Shown here one piece after another: positions 9,901-19,600 of a stretch of DNA of 64,000 bases (position 1 is its first letter; each line of letters begins with the position of its first letter). The stretch lies in the NCBI GenBank assembly GCA_964502005.1, contig CAZCUX010000009.1, positions 1 through 64,000 of the forward strand, written 5' to 3'. This DNA is from CAJWOS01 sp964502005 (lineage in GTDB: Bacteria; Myxococcota_A; UBA796; UBA2385). Under the pieces are notes generated by a model. The model was not told where the DNA came from and made no database searches. It worked only from the letters and a program-made list of their open reading frames with translations. Made by a program: the position numbers and the translations under genes.

Positions 9901-10063
9901 CCGCGTGCGCGATTTGGGTGAGGGAGACGTAGACGCGTCCCTGCTGACCAACTTCGGCGTTCTGCTCGGCGCTTCGGGCGGGCATAACGGGGGCGACCTG
10001 GGTGACCCTCTTCAGGCGGTGGTCGGGCGGCCGCGCTTCGGAAACGTGACGTTGATGCGGTAA
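6941..10063 (+). CDS. large FG-GAP/VCBS-repeat lipoprotein
   Basis: Predicted surface lipoprotein of 1040 aa. The signal peptide ends in VVVSAC (lipidated Cys20), followed by a D/T-rich linker. Two clear FG-GAP-like calcium loops, DLDGDGIPELVVE (near residue 435) and DLNGDGLDDLVFG (near 965), mark an integrin-like beta-propeller; the whole protein is probably propeller blades. The start is ATG 6941, which has GGAGG five bases upstream; an ORF extension to 6893 would bury the signal peptide. The C-terminal 43 residues recur as an isolated fragment at 33804-33932 on the far side of the defence island. The ligand is unknown. Confidence 0.82.
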   Translation: MVRSRFVLVALLGLVVVSACNEEDGKPTETTDSGVPFADTDNPDDTHDTDVPAPSFVLGEGAVLSALPATLPDAEGGLVSYRIRAFVTNRTGEPASMAEALDGAVIVVTLPDGGAVEAVAEALGDDEMQVSVDIPAGLAPQGGVLSGALSYNDTFLVHLPIRVHEAAEPTLAGFLAGTLPGIDLSDFAEVCDAVAVETDGDKHAEVLFTGRLADGSNVARACVFADAAADPPAWRCDDEVLTGTKDQVCGQTNHFRYASGEVGISTMFEDPSTYSRAVGTWTWSGGSWSGPGTSSNLSSTGLFGVVLGINNTKSEPARPTIAELGLRGGGDGKWFGVYRVSDVAYEWSAMGGITPQSVGEGEAYAGLFSDVDLEPVAGGGADVWAWTIDPSALATGGKLKVGVLQWSDRARAFVGVRDVDIAAPAFRVDAATAAGQDLDGDGIPELVVEVWGEGAYSALVVRDATDKTSTKPVVTLRSPESGMVLNPAAFSLDGTTPTVSSSTMTAGGRDLCAMVQTIDVVRMDGGPPLGSTSEACWDIFAAFDADAAEADRAAGAPIGEIAIDSVCADRSGGGGTRGRGVCIFGDCVCVAGGGGSVERVAGEGDGASAESDPLSVGDVAVLMVDDVSQHLIVGRAFPVDGSAPRRPRLAWSEDGETVVAYEHHDDSGAWLEGNGDRLLDLQPGAFLASVDDGLGRRAQFQWVWRSEVATSSGAPLQATNVGLEMMVVFTDGVAKSFGMPLGDLGLTSVPVILDRSDDDSGELLLGWRDGVGQAWLGTIHLDSLRESADGDLPFAQGPVAIGGPVTDGSSVFGLGPSEPGMVSVSRDVGADPFLDVEGVSMRFDDWDAPMEVPFAGYDKPFDPILFLAANREGDPVILLLSSFAQLTDAIEIDAHVADDPADLPVPRTVGRLLPDAPAVAVSTSGNGAVVLDAIDGEGNRASTASFFDRSLSFAGGVHVAAGDLNGDGLDDLVFGSGATTTFGWSDGRVRDLGEGDVDASLLTNFGVLLGASGGHNGGDLGDPLQAVVGRPRFGNVTLMR

Positions 10064-10441
10064 TCGTGGACCGCCTGCGCGGGCCGGCGACTGTAATATA
10101 CTGCAATGCTTGAAGGTTTGCAAGTATTGGTTTTTGCGCGTGGGGCGGCTCTGCGGAGTGGGGTACGCCTTTGTTGCGTCGTGGAAGCGGCTGCGCTTGG
10201 GTTCTTTGGCGAAGCGCGCGAGGGGGACCGGAGGGCGGCTGCATCGCAGCCGGTCCGCGCGCAGCGAGGACGGAGCGCGACTGCGCGACCCCGGAGGGCA
10301 CCCGACCCGGAGCGCAGCGGAGGGACGCGCCCAGAGAGAGGTGTTGGTGGGGGTTACCAGCTTCCGTACGCGCCGCCGTGGGGGTCATGGGGGTGGTGCG
10401 GCGGTCGCGGGCTCGGTTGACCTTCGCGTGACGAGCAACGG
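10064..10441. other. spacer between the FG-GAP gene and the defence island
   Basis: The spacer contains a TATACTGCAATG motif (10097-10108), the left 171-bp direct repeat, and a stretch that on the minus strand still reads as the last codons (GGAYGSW, stop) of the beta-helix lipoprotein found at 34206. The last island gene stops at 10442. No independent gene is seen. Confidence 0.65.
10209..10379 (+). repeat. 171-bp direct repeat, left copy
   Basis: By eye this is identical over 171 bp, in the same orientation, to 34061-34231. It contains a stem-loop CGGCTGC-ATC-GCAGCCG and ends in the codons for the C-terminus of the beta-helix lipoprotein. It lies 63 bp from the last island gene, so it marks the left border of the island. 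Confidence 0.9.
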
Positions 10442-12439
10442 TTAGCGGACCGCGCATTGCCCACATCCCCCTCCGGAGCACGCCCCGCAATCCGGACACC
10501 GGAACTGCCCGACCACTCCGGTCGAGCAGGGCTGCGCCCACAAGTCGCGCCCGAACACCTTGTCGGGCCAGTCGCGGACGGGTGTCGCCTGTGCGGCTGC
10601 GCCCGTGTCGAGCCCGGTCTGAGGCACGAGCGCCCGGTAGCGCGACCCGCACCCGGTGCAGGGGCGGGTGCCCCACTGGCTCTCGCATGACATGCACGTT
10701 GCCCACCATGTCGCGTCCGAGCCGTCGGGGCGCTTGCCAGGTCGTGGCTCGAAGAGGCCCTGCGCGCCGCAGACGGGGCAGCTGTCCATGCCGATGAGGG
10801 TGTCGGCGGCACGGTCCACGAACTCCTCGAAGGCCCCGATGGCGTTGCGAGGAGCGAGATCGGACGCCTGCTTGGCCGCCTTCGCGCGTTGCGCCAGCGT
10901 GTCGAGCTCGCGGGCCTTGCCGGCTGCCCAGGAACGCGCCTCTGAAGCCTCACGCTCAGTCGGCGGGCGGAGGGCGACGAGGTGGTCGCCGTCGTGGCGC
11001 AACCACTCCCGCTTGCCTGGCCACTCGGGCAGCGCGCGGAGGGTCGTCGCTATCGGGTAGGCGGGCGCGGCGGCGCGGCAGAGCCAGCCGTGGAGCAGGC
11101 GGGTCATGCGCTCCTCGGAGTCGATGCCCCAGGGCGAGCACGGGAACAGGACCGCGCGGCCCCCAAAGCTCCAGCCGGACGCGCGGTCGACGTCGGCGAG
11201 GGCCACCCCGCTGCCGACGTGCGCGACCACGACCTCGCCGTCCGAGCCGTCGAGGTGCTCGACTTGGGCTTGAAGCGTGTCGGGATCGGCCCCCGCCAGG
11301 TCGGCGCAGATCGGAAGCAGGAGTAGCGGCCGCCCGCCTTCCACGCGGACAACGCCCATCGCGTTCGTCGCAACGCGCACCGGCGACCAGCCCGCCTTTG
11401 CCAGCGCCCAGCCATCTCCGCTGGGCGTCGCGGACCATCCGAGGGCGGCGAAGCCGCGCACGACGAGGTGGAGCACGAAGCGGTCCCACGCCGCAGCCTC
11501 GCGCTGCCGGCGAGCGGCACGCTGCTGGGCCGTTTCCTGCCGCTTGTGCCCGAACTTCACCCAGGAACGCCAGAGCGCCGCGACCTTGCGGTAGTGCGGG
11601 TCGTTCACGAGGATGTTGGTCGGCTTCAGGGAGAGCGCGACGGTCTGCCGACGCGGGACCTGCTGGTACAGCGGCGCATCGAGAAGGGTCTGGAGGTCGC
11701 GCTGGGCTAGCTCCAGACGCTTCATTGTTCGGGTCAGCTCCTCCTCGGTCTTGGACTCCAGCGTGTTGGACCACAGTTCGGCGATACGGTGGGCTCGACG
11801 GAACGAGGTGCGCCGGATCTCGTCGCTGTAGTCGCGGCTGGCGTCGAGGATCTCCTTGATCTTCCGAAGCTCCTCCAGCCGCTTCGCAAGATACGCGAGC
11901 AGGTGGTCCACGAGCCGCACCGCGACGCGGTTCTCATACAGGTTCCACTCGTCCTCGATTTGGCGCGCGAGCACCCGCGACGGCTGGATGCTCCTCAGGG
12001 TGCGGTGCTCCCAATCGCCGGGGTGCGACACGAGCTCGGCGACGGCGCGGACGGGTACGCGGCGCGCACGCGACACCGGCAGGCGCTCCTCCTCCACTCG
12101 AAGGTGGAGGCGCGGTCGATAGCAGACGTGCTGGAGGTGTTGGAGGTGCCGTCCGATCTCCAGATCAAGGGGCAGGGGTCGCGCCCGTTCGGCGAGCTTC
12201 TGGGCCACCGGTGGGGTCTGCGTGTGCGCGTCCCACGTCGGTTCGTCCCCGACGGCCAGCGCGAGCCGGACTACGGCATCCGTCTCCAGCTCCCCAGGCC
12301 AGAGACCGAGCACGCGGTCGGGTTCGAGGCCGCCGAGCTCGTCGCCGAGCCGCAGTCCGTCGGCGAGCCAGGCGTCGCAGAGTGCCGGGTTCGGGAGGGA
12401 GCGGCCCTTCCCGTCGATGCGGGCGGTGAACGTCGTCAC
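10442..12439 (-). CDS. DUF2357-like McrC-type partner with C-terminal zinc ribbons
   Basis: Predicted cytosolic partner of the AAA+ ATPase encoded just upstream (665 aa). A segment around residues 150-200 (EDEWNLYENRVAVRL) resembles DUF2357, a domain that pairs with McrB/MoxR-type ATPases and is often fused to a PD-(D/E)XK nuclease. A canonical nuclease signature is not obvious here. The C-terminus instead has Cys pairs, CPVCG and CMSC, then CTGC, then CPDCGAC, consistent with two zinc ribbons. The GTG start at 12439 overlaps the upstream TGA (GTGA) and has GAGGAG five bases before it, so translation is coupled. It is the last gene of the sigma54 operon. The role is inferred from the McrB/McrC analogy. 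Confidence 0.65.
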   Translation of the reverse strand: MTTFTARIDGKGRSLPNPALCDAWLADGLRLGDELGGLEPDRVLGLWPGELETDAVVRLALAVGDEPTWDAHTQTPPVAQKLAERARPLPLDLEIGRHLQHLQHVCYRPRLHLRVEEERLPVSRARRVPVRAVAELVSHPGDWEHRTLRSIQPSRVLARQIEDEWNLYENRVAVRLVDHLLAYLAKRLEELRKIKEILDASRDYSDEIRRTSFRRAHRIAELWSNTLESKTEEELTRTMKRLELAQRDLQTLLDAPLYQQVPRRQTVALSLKPTNILVNDPHYRKVAALWRSWVKFGHKRQETAQQRAARRQREAAAWDRFVLHLVVRGFAALGWSATPSGDGWALAKAGWSPVRVATNAMGVVRVEGGRPLLLLPICADLAGADPDTLQAQVEHLDGSDGEVVVAHVGSGVALADVDRASGWSFGGRAVLFPCSPWGIDSEERMTRLLHGWLCRAAAPAYPIATTLRALPEWPGKREWLRHDGDHLVALRPPTEREASEARSWAAGKARELDTLAQRAKAAKQASDLAPRNAIGAFEEFVDRAADTLIGMDSCPVCGAQGLFEPRPGKRPDGSDATWWATCMSCESQWGTRPCTGCGSRYRALVPQTGLDTGAAAQATPVRDWPDKVFGRDLWAQPCSTGVVGQFRCPDCGACSGGGCGQCAVR

Positions 12440-15126
12440 ACCAACTCCTCGCCCTTCTTCGCGGCGATCTCGTGGTCGATGAGAGCGACGCACCGCTCCG
12501 GTGGGTTGTCCTTGTCGAGCTTCTCCCACGCCGTCTGGAGCTTGGTGGACAGCTCCTCCAGCGCGGCGGCGCGCACGTCATGGCGGTCCTTGAGCTTCCG
12601 CAGGACCTTCGTGACGAGCAGGTGGTCCATCGCCTCACCGACCGATCCGCCGGACTCGATGACCACCGGGAGGTAGCGAGCGAGTTGGTTCTCCAGGCGG
12701 TTGCCCCAGCCCACGCGGAACCGGCCCTGGAGATCGTCGGCGAAGGGAGCTTTCCGAAGCCAGGAGGTCGCCTTCTTCGTGGCCTCGGCCTGCGCCACGG
12801 CCGCGCCGTTGAAGGCCGCCTCCAGCTTCTCGTAGGACAGCGGGTTGCGGGGTCCGCGCTCCTGAACGGCGAAGTGCGCCGCCTCGGTCTTGCGCGGCAT
12901 CTCCATGACGTGCGCGCGGTCGTAGGTCTTGTCGGCGAACTCGGCGGTGCTCTCGTCGTGGTTGGCGGTGCCCACGAACCAGACGTTCGGGGGAATCGGC
13001 AGGTGCCGTCCGTCCAGCAACAGCCGGGGCGCCTGGGTCACGGGATCGTTGACCAGGGTGAGGCGTCGCGCTTCCATCGGCTGCTCCAGTGCCGACAGGA
13101 AGTCCGCGAAGAACTGCTCGGGCCGCGACAGGTTGATCTCGTCGAGGACCATCAGGAACAAGCGGTCGCGGTAGGCGGGCGTGCCGGCCTTGTAGAGCGC
13201 CTGGAGGAAGTTGGTCGCGTAGTAGTGACGGTGGAAGGCGTTGTAGTAGCCGATGAGGTCCTGGCGGTCGCGCCAGCCGGCCTGCACCTCGACGATCTCA
13301 ATGCCGCCGCCGACGGCGCTGGCGAAGGCTAGTGGCAGGCTGGTCTTGCCCGTGCCGGAGATGCCCTGGAGGAGCATAAGCCGGGTCATGGCGAGGCCGC
13401 CGAGGAACGCGCGCACGTCGCGCTCGGCGTAGTAGAGCGTCCGCCCCTCCACGCCCGTCGCGATGCGGTGGCGAAGGTCGTCGGCGAACTCCTTGAGAGT
13501 CGGAGTAGAACGGCCGAAGGGCGTCGTCGTACTGGCGGGTGCCTGAAGGGCCTCGTTCGCGTCGATGCTGGTCAGGGCGGGCAGTTCGTTCTTGCGGTCG
13601 TCCTGCCGCATCAGTTCCTTGACCTTCGTGTCCAGATCCTTCAGAGCGATGCCCAGGAGGTTGTTGGTCGTCTCCAGGGCCTCCTTCTGCCTGCGGAGTC
13701 CTTCCAGTTCGATGCCGGACTCCCGCCGGAGCGACAACTCGCCGTTCGCATTCGCCAGATCGCCCAGGAGCACGGAACGCTCCTCCAGCCACGCCGACCG
13801 CTCGCGCTCCAGATCGCTGAGGCGCTCGGCGGCGCGGGCGTCGGGCCGCTCGCGAAGCTGCTGGGCCAGCGTGTCGCGCTCGCGCTCGGCGGCGGTGAGC
13901 GTGGAGAGGATCTCCTCGGGGGTGCGACCACCGAAGCGCCGGTCGAGCTCGCGCCGGGACTCGAGGTCGTTGAAGTAGGCGTTGCGCTGCTCGCGGGCAT
14001 CGGCCAACTGCTTGCCGAGCGAGGCGACCTCGTGGCGCAGGTCCTCGGTGCGCTCGGCGACCAGGCGCTCCACCTTGCGGTCAAGGCCGGCGCGGTCCTC
14101 GGCAAGCATCTCCTGGGCGGCCTGCAGGTCGAGTTCAGCCGCGCGCTGCGCCTTCTGGCGCTCTTTCAAGTTGGCCTCGCGTCCATCGAGTTCGGCCGAA
14201 CGCTCGTCGAGCGCAGCGGTGCGACGGTCGAGGTCCGCCTGCCAGCCGGCCTCGGCCTTCTCCCGCTCAGTGGCGAGTAGGGTACGCAGCGCGTCCAGCT
14301 TCTCCCGGCGCTCCCGCGCCATCGCCGCGTCGAACTTGCGTCGGGCCTCGGCCTCGGTATCGGTGCGCGCCGCGTCCTCGTCGGCCCACTTCTTGGCGCG
14401 GGTCTTGGCCTTGGCTCGGATCTCGTCCTCGGCCTTCGTGCGTGTCTCCCCGATCTCGGCGTCGAGACGGTCGCGCTCCTCGCGAAGCCGCTTCACCTCG
14501 TCCTCGACGGGCTTGAGGATACGCGCCTTCTCGACGAGGAACCCCTGCTCGGCGTTCAGCTCGCGCTCGGCGAGACGTGCCCCCTGCTCGACGAGTTCAG
14601 CGTCCTTGGCTCGACACGCCGCCTCACGCTCGGTCAGGGTCGTCTCGCGCTTGTCGACGCCCTCGATGCGCGCGAGCAGGTCGAGCTCGGCCTGGTCGAC
14701 CTCGCGCTTCTTCTCCGCGACCTCGGCTTCGGCTGCCTTCTTGGCCGCCTCGATTTCGGCCTCGGCGTCCTTCTTCTTCTGCCGGAGCGCCGCCTCGTGA
14801 TCGCGGGCTTGGGTCGCCAGGCGCTTCACTTCGCGCTCGGCTGTGTCCTCCAGTTGGCGCGCCTTGTCGAAGTGGCCGCGGGCGCTGTTCAACAGCCCCT
14901 CGACCCGCTTCAGGCTCTCTTCCAGCGTCGCGCCCACCTGCTCGGCCACGCCCTCGGTGGACGGCGGGCCGTGCTCGGCGCTCAGCGCCTCGACTTGGGA
15001 CGACAGGGCGTCCAAGCGCTCGATCTGCTCACCCGTGGGTTCCGGGCGGACGGGGGCCGCCGTGGCGGCCGGCGTGCGGTTCGGCGTGGGCGTTCGGTTC
15101 TGGTTGCGGTTCTTGTTCTTCGCCAT
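12436..15126 (-). CDS. McrB/MoxR-like AAA+ ATPase with long N-terminal coiled coil
   Basis: A protein of 896 aa. After a basic, low-complexity start, residues about 60-540 are almost uninterrupted Glu/Arg/Ala-rich coiled coil. The C-terminal third is an AAA+ module with Walker A GISGTGKTS (near residue 587), a McrB-like segment VEVQAGWRDRQDLIGYYN, Walker B MVLDEINLSRPEQFF (near 655) and sensor WFVGTANHDES. These are hallmarks of the McrB branch, which loads or translocates on nucleic acid with a partner nuclease. The coiled coil could form a filament, scaffold or sensing arm. It sits between the HEPN-like gene (16 nt gap) and the DUF2357 gene (4-bp overlap). The NTPase call is firm; the defence role is inferred. 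Confidence 0.8.
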   Translation of the reverse strand: MAKNKNRNQNRTPTPNRTPAATAAPVRPEPTGEQIERLDALSSQVEALSAEHGPPSTEGVAEQVGATLEESLKRVEGLLNSARGHFDKARQLEDTAEREVKRLATQARDHEAALRQKKKDAEAEIEAAKKAAEAEVAEKKREVDQAELDLLARIEGVDKRETTLTEREAACRAKDAELVEQGARLAERELNAEQGFLVEKARILKPVEDEVKRLREERDRLDAEIGETRTKAEDEIRAKAKTRAKKWADEDAARTDTEAEARRKFDAAMARERREKLDALRTLLATEREKAEAGWQADLDRRTAALDERSAELDGREANLKERQKAQRAAELDLQAAQEMLAEDRAGLDRKVERLVAERTEDLRHEVASLGKQLADAREQRNAYFNDLESRRELDRRFGGRTPEEILSTLTAAERERDTLAQQLRERPDARAAERLSDLERERSAWLEERSVLLGDLANANGELSLRRESGIELEGLRRQKEALETTNNLLGIALKDLDTKVKELMRQDDRKNELPALTSIDANEALQAPASTTTPFGRSTPTLKEFADDLRHRIATGVEGRTLYYAERDVRAFLGGLAMTRLMLLQGISGTGKTSLPLAFASAVGGGIEIVEVQAGWRDRQDLIGYYNAFHRHYYATNFLQALYKAGTPAYRDRLFLMVLDEINLSRPEQFFADFLSALEQPMEARRLTLVNDPVTQAPRLLLDGRHLPIPPNVWFVGTANHDESTAEFADKTYDRAHVMEMPRKTEAAHFAVQERGPRNPLSYEKLEAAFNGAAVAQAEATKKATSWLRKAPFADDLQGRFRVGWGNRLENQLARYLPVVIESGGSVGEAMDHLLVTKVLRKLKDRHDVRAAALEELSTKLQTAWEKLDKDNPPERCVALIDHEIAAKKGEELV

Positions 15127-15142
15127 GAGCGGGGAGCCTCGG

Positions 15143-16621
15143 TCAGCGGTGGAGGAGGAGGGCTTCGACGGCCGCGTAGGCGGTGTCGACGTGTTCTTGG
15201 ACCTTCTGCGGCCAGGTGGCCGCGCCGTCGTGAGCCGCGCGGTCGCGAGCCGTGGCGAGCTCGTCCAGGCGGTGGAGCAGGTCGGGCGCGGTGCGGCCCG
15301 CGCGCCGGAAGGGGTGGTCCTCGTCGCGGTCGGCGCATAGCAGCCCGAGCACGACCAGGGGGCGCAGACTGCCCCCGCCGCCCTGCTCGGCGTACTGGAC
15401 CTTGCCCCGCCGCACCGAGGAGAGGGTCACCGGCAGCGGTGCGTGGAACCCGAGATCGGCGGCCATTGCGTCAAGCAGCGCACGGTTAAACTTCTTGTCA
15501 GAGTCGGCAAGCTTTCTGAACAGCGGCGGCCCCGCGTCTCGGTGCTTGCAGTAAACCGTGTGTAGTGCACGCTCCACGACACGTTGGGCCTTCACCAAGA
15601 CGTCGTCCCACTTGTCGAGGGGCGCGTCCTGGCTCTCTGCTTCGAGCAAGGCGCGGTGCATCGCGACCAGGCGCTCCCGCATGGTGTCGTGCTGCCGAAT
15701 GGCGAGGGTCAGGCGCTCCTCGACCTTCCACGTCGCCTCGGCCTGGAGGTGCCCGAGCGTCGGCGCGGTGGGGTCCGAGCCTACCAACGGGGCGAGAAAG
15801 TCGCGTAGGCCCTTCTGGCTGTCCAGCCGCTTCTCCAGGCGGGCGCGGAGGTCGATCGCCTCGCCGTGGCCGAACGGGTCGTCGACTATCCAGTCTCCCG
15901 AGTCGTGGCGGCGAACGCGAAGCGCGAGCAGGTAGGGCTGCGGCCGGTCATCGACGAAGGTGACCCGCTGGAGACGTGGCACGTCACGGTCGTCCTCCAC
16001 CTCGTCGTAGTCGCGCTGGCGCCGGTGCCGGCGGGCGGCGCCGAGCACGTCCCGCGCGCTCGGACGGGCCATCACCACGCCGTCGCGACCGGACGGCAGC
16101 ACGCTGAACGTCCGGTCCTTCCAGGGGGCACCCGCGCTGCCGCTCAACAGGACGGGCCAGCCGTCGTCGTTAAGCTCCACGTCGGCGATTGGGAGGTCAC
16201 CCGTCACGAAGCGCGGCAAGACCTTCCCGGTGAACGGGTCGCTGAGGACGTGGCCGACCTGCGCTTCGTCCGGTGGGTCCTCCTCGATGTCGTCGAGCAT
16301 CTTGCGGCCGCGCTCGGTCGGTTCGCCCGCGTGGTCGAGCAGCGCCATGTTCTGGAGCTCCAGCACGACGAGCCTAGCTAGGTCGGGGGCGATGAGGAGG
16401 CGGTCGGCTACGTCGATGATGGCCGTGACCTTGGCCCGCGCGAGGCCCAGGACCGCGCGTTGGAACAGGTTGAGCTTGCGCTCCTTGGGCACGGGCGCGA
16501 CCACGCGCCACGCGAACACCGGCCAGAGCACCCAGCGGGCGCTCGGGTCCTTGCCGTAGTTGAGGCGCAGGACCGGCGTGTCTTTCTCGAACGCGGGGCC
16601 GAAGCTATCGAACGACGCCAT
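15143..16621 (-). CDS. uncharacterised protein with possible C-terminal HEPN domain
   Basis: A protein of 492 aa with no firmly recognised family. Residues about 60-110 look like a helical winged-helix segment (LARLVVLELQNMALL followed by TERGRKMLDD). The middle is beta-rich. The C-terminal 100 residues are all-helical and contain RDRAAH (Arg457 to His462), which fits the RX4-6H motif of HEPN RNases or of HEPN-like non-catalytic domains. The ATG at 16621 lies behind CGGAGG and overlaps the helicase stop by 17 bp, so it is co-translated in the same operon. HEPN domains in defence loci often cut RNA and leave 2',3'-cyclic phosphate ends. A fold search is needed before calling it an RNase. Confidence 0.6.
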   Translation of the reverse strand: MASFDSFGPAFEKDTPVLRLNYGKDPSARWVLWPVFAWRVVAPVPKERKLNLFQRAVLGLARAKVTAIIDVADRLLIAPDLARLVVLELQNMALLDHAGEPTERGRKMLDDIEEDPPDEAQVGHVLSDPFTGKVLPRFVTGDLPIADVELNDDGWPVLLSGSAGAPWKDRTFSVLPSGRDGVVMARPSARDVLGAARRHRRQRDYDEVEDDRDVPRLQRVTFVDDRPQPYLLALRVRRHDSGDWIVDDPFGHGEAIDLRARLEKRLDSQKGLRDFLAPLVGSDPTAPTLGHLQAEATWKVEERLTLAIRQHDTMRERLVAMHRALLEAESQDAPLDKWDDVLVKAQRVVERALHTVYCKHRDAGPPLFRKLADSDKKFNRALLDAMAADLGFHAPLPVTLSSVRRGKVQYAEQGGGGSLRPLVVLGLLCADRDEDHPFRRAGRTAPDLLHRLDELATARDRAAHDGAATWPQKVQEHVDTAYAAVEALLLHR

Positions 16622-19600
16622 GCTGGCCTCCGCACAGGTCAGTGAAGGCGCGCAGCGCGCGCAATGGCTTCCGGGCGTCCTCGGCCTGGACGAAGGCGAG
16701 GTCGCCGACCGCGACGAGCATCCGCTGCTGGCGGCTCATCGCGACGCAGAGTCGGTTCTCCAGCATCAAGTGACCGAACTTGCGGCGCTGGTCTTCGTCG
16801 GAGGCCCCCGGAAGCTCGTTGCTCCGGGTGACCGACAGGAACACCACGTCGAACTCCTTGCCCTGGAAGGCGTCGACAGTGCCGATGCGGAGGCGCTCGA
16901 CCTTCTTGCCCTCGTGGTTGTAGGTGGTGGACCACTCCTCGGCGATCCGCCAGCCACGGGCGTTGTTCGCGGGCTCGGTCAGGCCTTTCTCGATCATCGC
17001 TTGCCCGATCTCGTCGACCTGGGCGCTGTAGAAGGCGATCACGCCGAAGGTGAGCCTCGGGTCGTGGTCGATGAGGCGGTGGACCTCCTTGGCGATGGCG
17101 CTGGCCTCGACGGGGCGGCTCTTGCTGACCCCGCGCACCTCGCGGCCCCGGTCACGGGGCACGTCGAGCCACGCCGCCACGCAGGGCACGTCCTTCCCTT
17201 CCAGCTGCTTGACGTAGTCGGGCAGGTCATGCGTGAACTGGTCCGCCGGGCAGGGGCTTTCGATGGTGCCGTCGTCGTGGACCTCGTAGAACTCCCGGCT
17301 GACGTAGCGCCCGAGCTCCGGGTGCATCCGGTACTGCGCGTTCAACGTGACCGTGCGGCGGATGCGGTCCTTCTGCTCCAGCGCACGCAAGCGCGTCCAG
17401 AGCAGCTCGAACAGGCTGGCCTGCACCGCGTCGAAGTTCTGCTTCTCCACCGTCCCCTGGTCGACGCCCTCGGCGAGTTGGCGCTCCACGTCGGGTTCGA
17501 GGAGGTGGGGCAACTGGCGATGGTCGCCGACGAGGACGACCCGGCGCTTCGCCATGCTCAGTGGGATGAACAGGTCGAGCGGGTTGGCGCGGGCGGCCTC
17601 GTCCACGATCACGGACTCGAACGTGGTCTGTCCCTCGTCGATGCCCCGGACGCGGCGCATCTCGTTGCCGGCGGCCTGCTGGAGCGTCGCGGCGAGCACC
17701 ACCGTGTAGTGCTCCAGCGCCTTGCGAACCCCCTCGGGGTCGGACTCCAGATCGCCGAGGTACGCCGCAAGCACCGACTCGTCGCCGACGCGTGTGGTGG
17801 CCAAGCGGCGGTCCACCGCGTCGAGGATGTGCAGCAGGAGGCGCTGCGTGTCGTCGTCCAGGCGCGGCTCGGCGGCGGGGGCCGGCTGGGTGAGGCGGTC
17901 GATGAGCGCGTCCCGCAGGGGCCGCCCTTCCGCGAGCCAGGGCGGAACGCTCTCGGGCTCGACGGCGGCGCAGCGTTCGAGGAAGCCGCGCTCGTCGGGC
18001 GTGAGGACGGCGGCGAGGCGCTGGAGCGCGATCCGCGCCTTCACCGGGCCGTCGTCGGAGAAGGGGCCGTCGTCGACACGGATGCCGCGGGCGGCCTTGA
18101 TGAGCTTCTCGGCCTCCTCGGGGTCGCCCAAGCCGACGGGGCGGTCCAGGCTGGCTGCTCGCTCGACCGCCTTGTCGCGTAGGTCGGGAGGCAGCAGGCC
18201 GTCCAGAACGCGCACGAGGTCGCGGATGCGGCTGGCCTGCTCGGTGGGCAGCGAGCGGGTGCGGACGCAGGCCAACACGATGTTTCGGGCCTGAGACAGC
18301 CGCTCGGCCTCGGGCGGGACGCGGACCCGCGCTCGAAGCTGTTCGGCGCGCTCGTCCACGAACACCTGCGCGGGATCGATGCCTGTGTCCGAGCCGCGAC
18401 GGCGACGCCCGACCTTCACCGCCGGCAGGCCGAACACCTCCGTGCGCTGGGCGACGTTCTCCACCGCATCGTGCTGGGCGGCGCAGACGAGGATCCGGTG
18501 CGAGGGCTCCACGCCCTCGTCGGCAAGCACCGCGAGGCACCGCTCGATGGCGGTGATGACCTTGGTCTTGCCGGTCCCCGGCGGGCCTTGGATCAAGCAC
18601 ACGTCCGGGGTGTTCAGCGCGATCTCGATGGCTTCAAGCTGGCGGGGCGTGGGGTCGTCCGCACCGAACACCTCGCTGATCACCGGCTTGAGCTTCGGTC
18701 CCTCGACGCTGATCCGGCCCCGTCGTGCGGCGGGCGCGGGGCGGCCCTCAATGAGCAGCCCGAGCTGTGGCAGCGGGCAGTTCCCGGTCCGTAGCGCCTC
18801 CTCGGCGCGTTCCCGACGCTTCAACCGCGCCTCGTCGCCGCCGGTGGACAGGTAGAGCACGCCAGACTTGGGCGGCTTGGGCTGCTCGTCGTCCTCGTCG
18901 GGTCCGGCCAGGTCGATGAACCGCTTGTGGTCGTTCACGTTCACGATGGCAGCGCTGAGGCGCTGCACCTTCGGGCCGGACTTCTTCGTGGTCGGGGTGG
19001 CGTTCGACGAGTCCTCGTCGAGCATGGGGGCGTGCTCGCCGGCCTCCAACTCGAAGCGGGCCCACTCCCCGAGCAGGGCGAGGCGCGCGGTCAGGTCCTC
19101 GATGGGGCGCAGATGGAAGCGCCACCCGCCGTCCCGCCGCCGCTCGCAGCTTGCGTACTCGAGTGCGCCGAAGGTGCGTGCGCGGCGTAGGACGCCCTCG
19201 CGCTCCAGCTTGTGGTAGTCCTGCCAGGTCCGCAGGTAGCTGTCGCTGCCCGCCACGGCTTGGGAGAGCGTCGTCCGCACCGCGCCGTGGAGCTCGGCGG
19301 CAAACGTCGCGTCGACCACCGACACCGGCGCGTAGACCAGCATCAGGCGGGGCTTGTTGCCCTTGCCGCCCCGCACGACCCGCTCGATGCGAAGCTTGTC
19401 GTCCACGCGACGCACGTCGGCGGCGACCTTCAGCCCGTGGATGCGGAAGGCGTCGAGCCGGCCTCGCGCGTCGCCCGATATCACCATCCGACGAAGCTCG
19501 GCGGGCTCGCCGGGCGCAGGCGCCACGAACAGCCGATCCTCCAGCCATCCGGCCACGTCCGCTGCCGTGCCGCCGACCTTGTGGCCGCGCCGCATGTCGT

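Noticed and set aside
8441..10123. 560-aa minus-strand frame inside the FG-GAP gene
   Set aside because: Arg/His-rich antisense shadow; the plus strand has a lipobox, a ribosome site and FG-GAP motifs.
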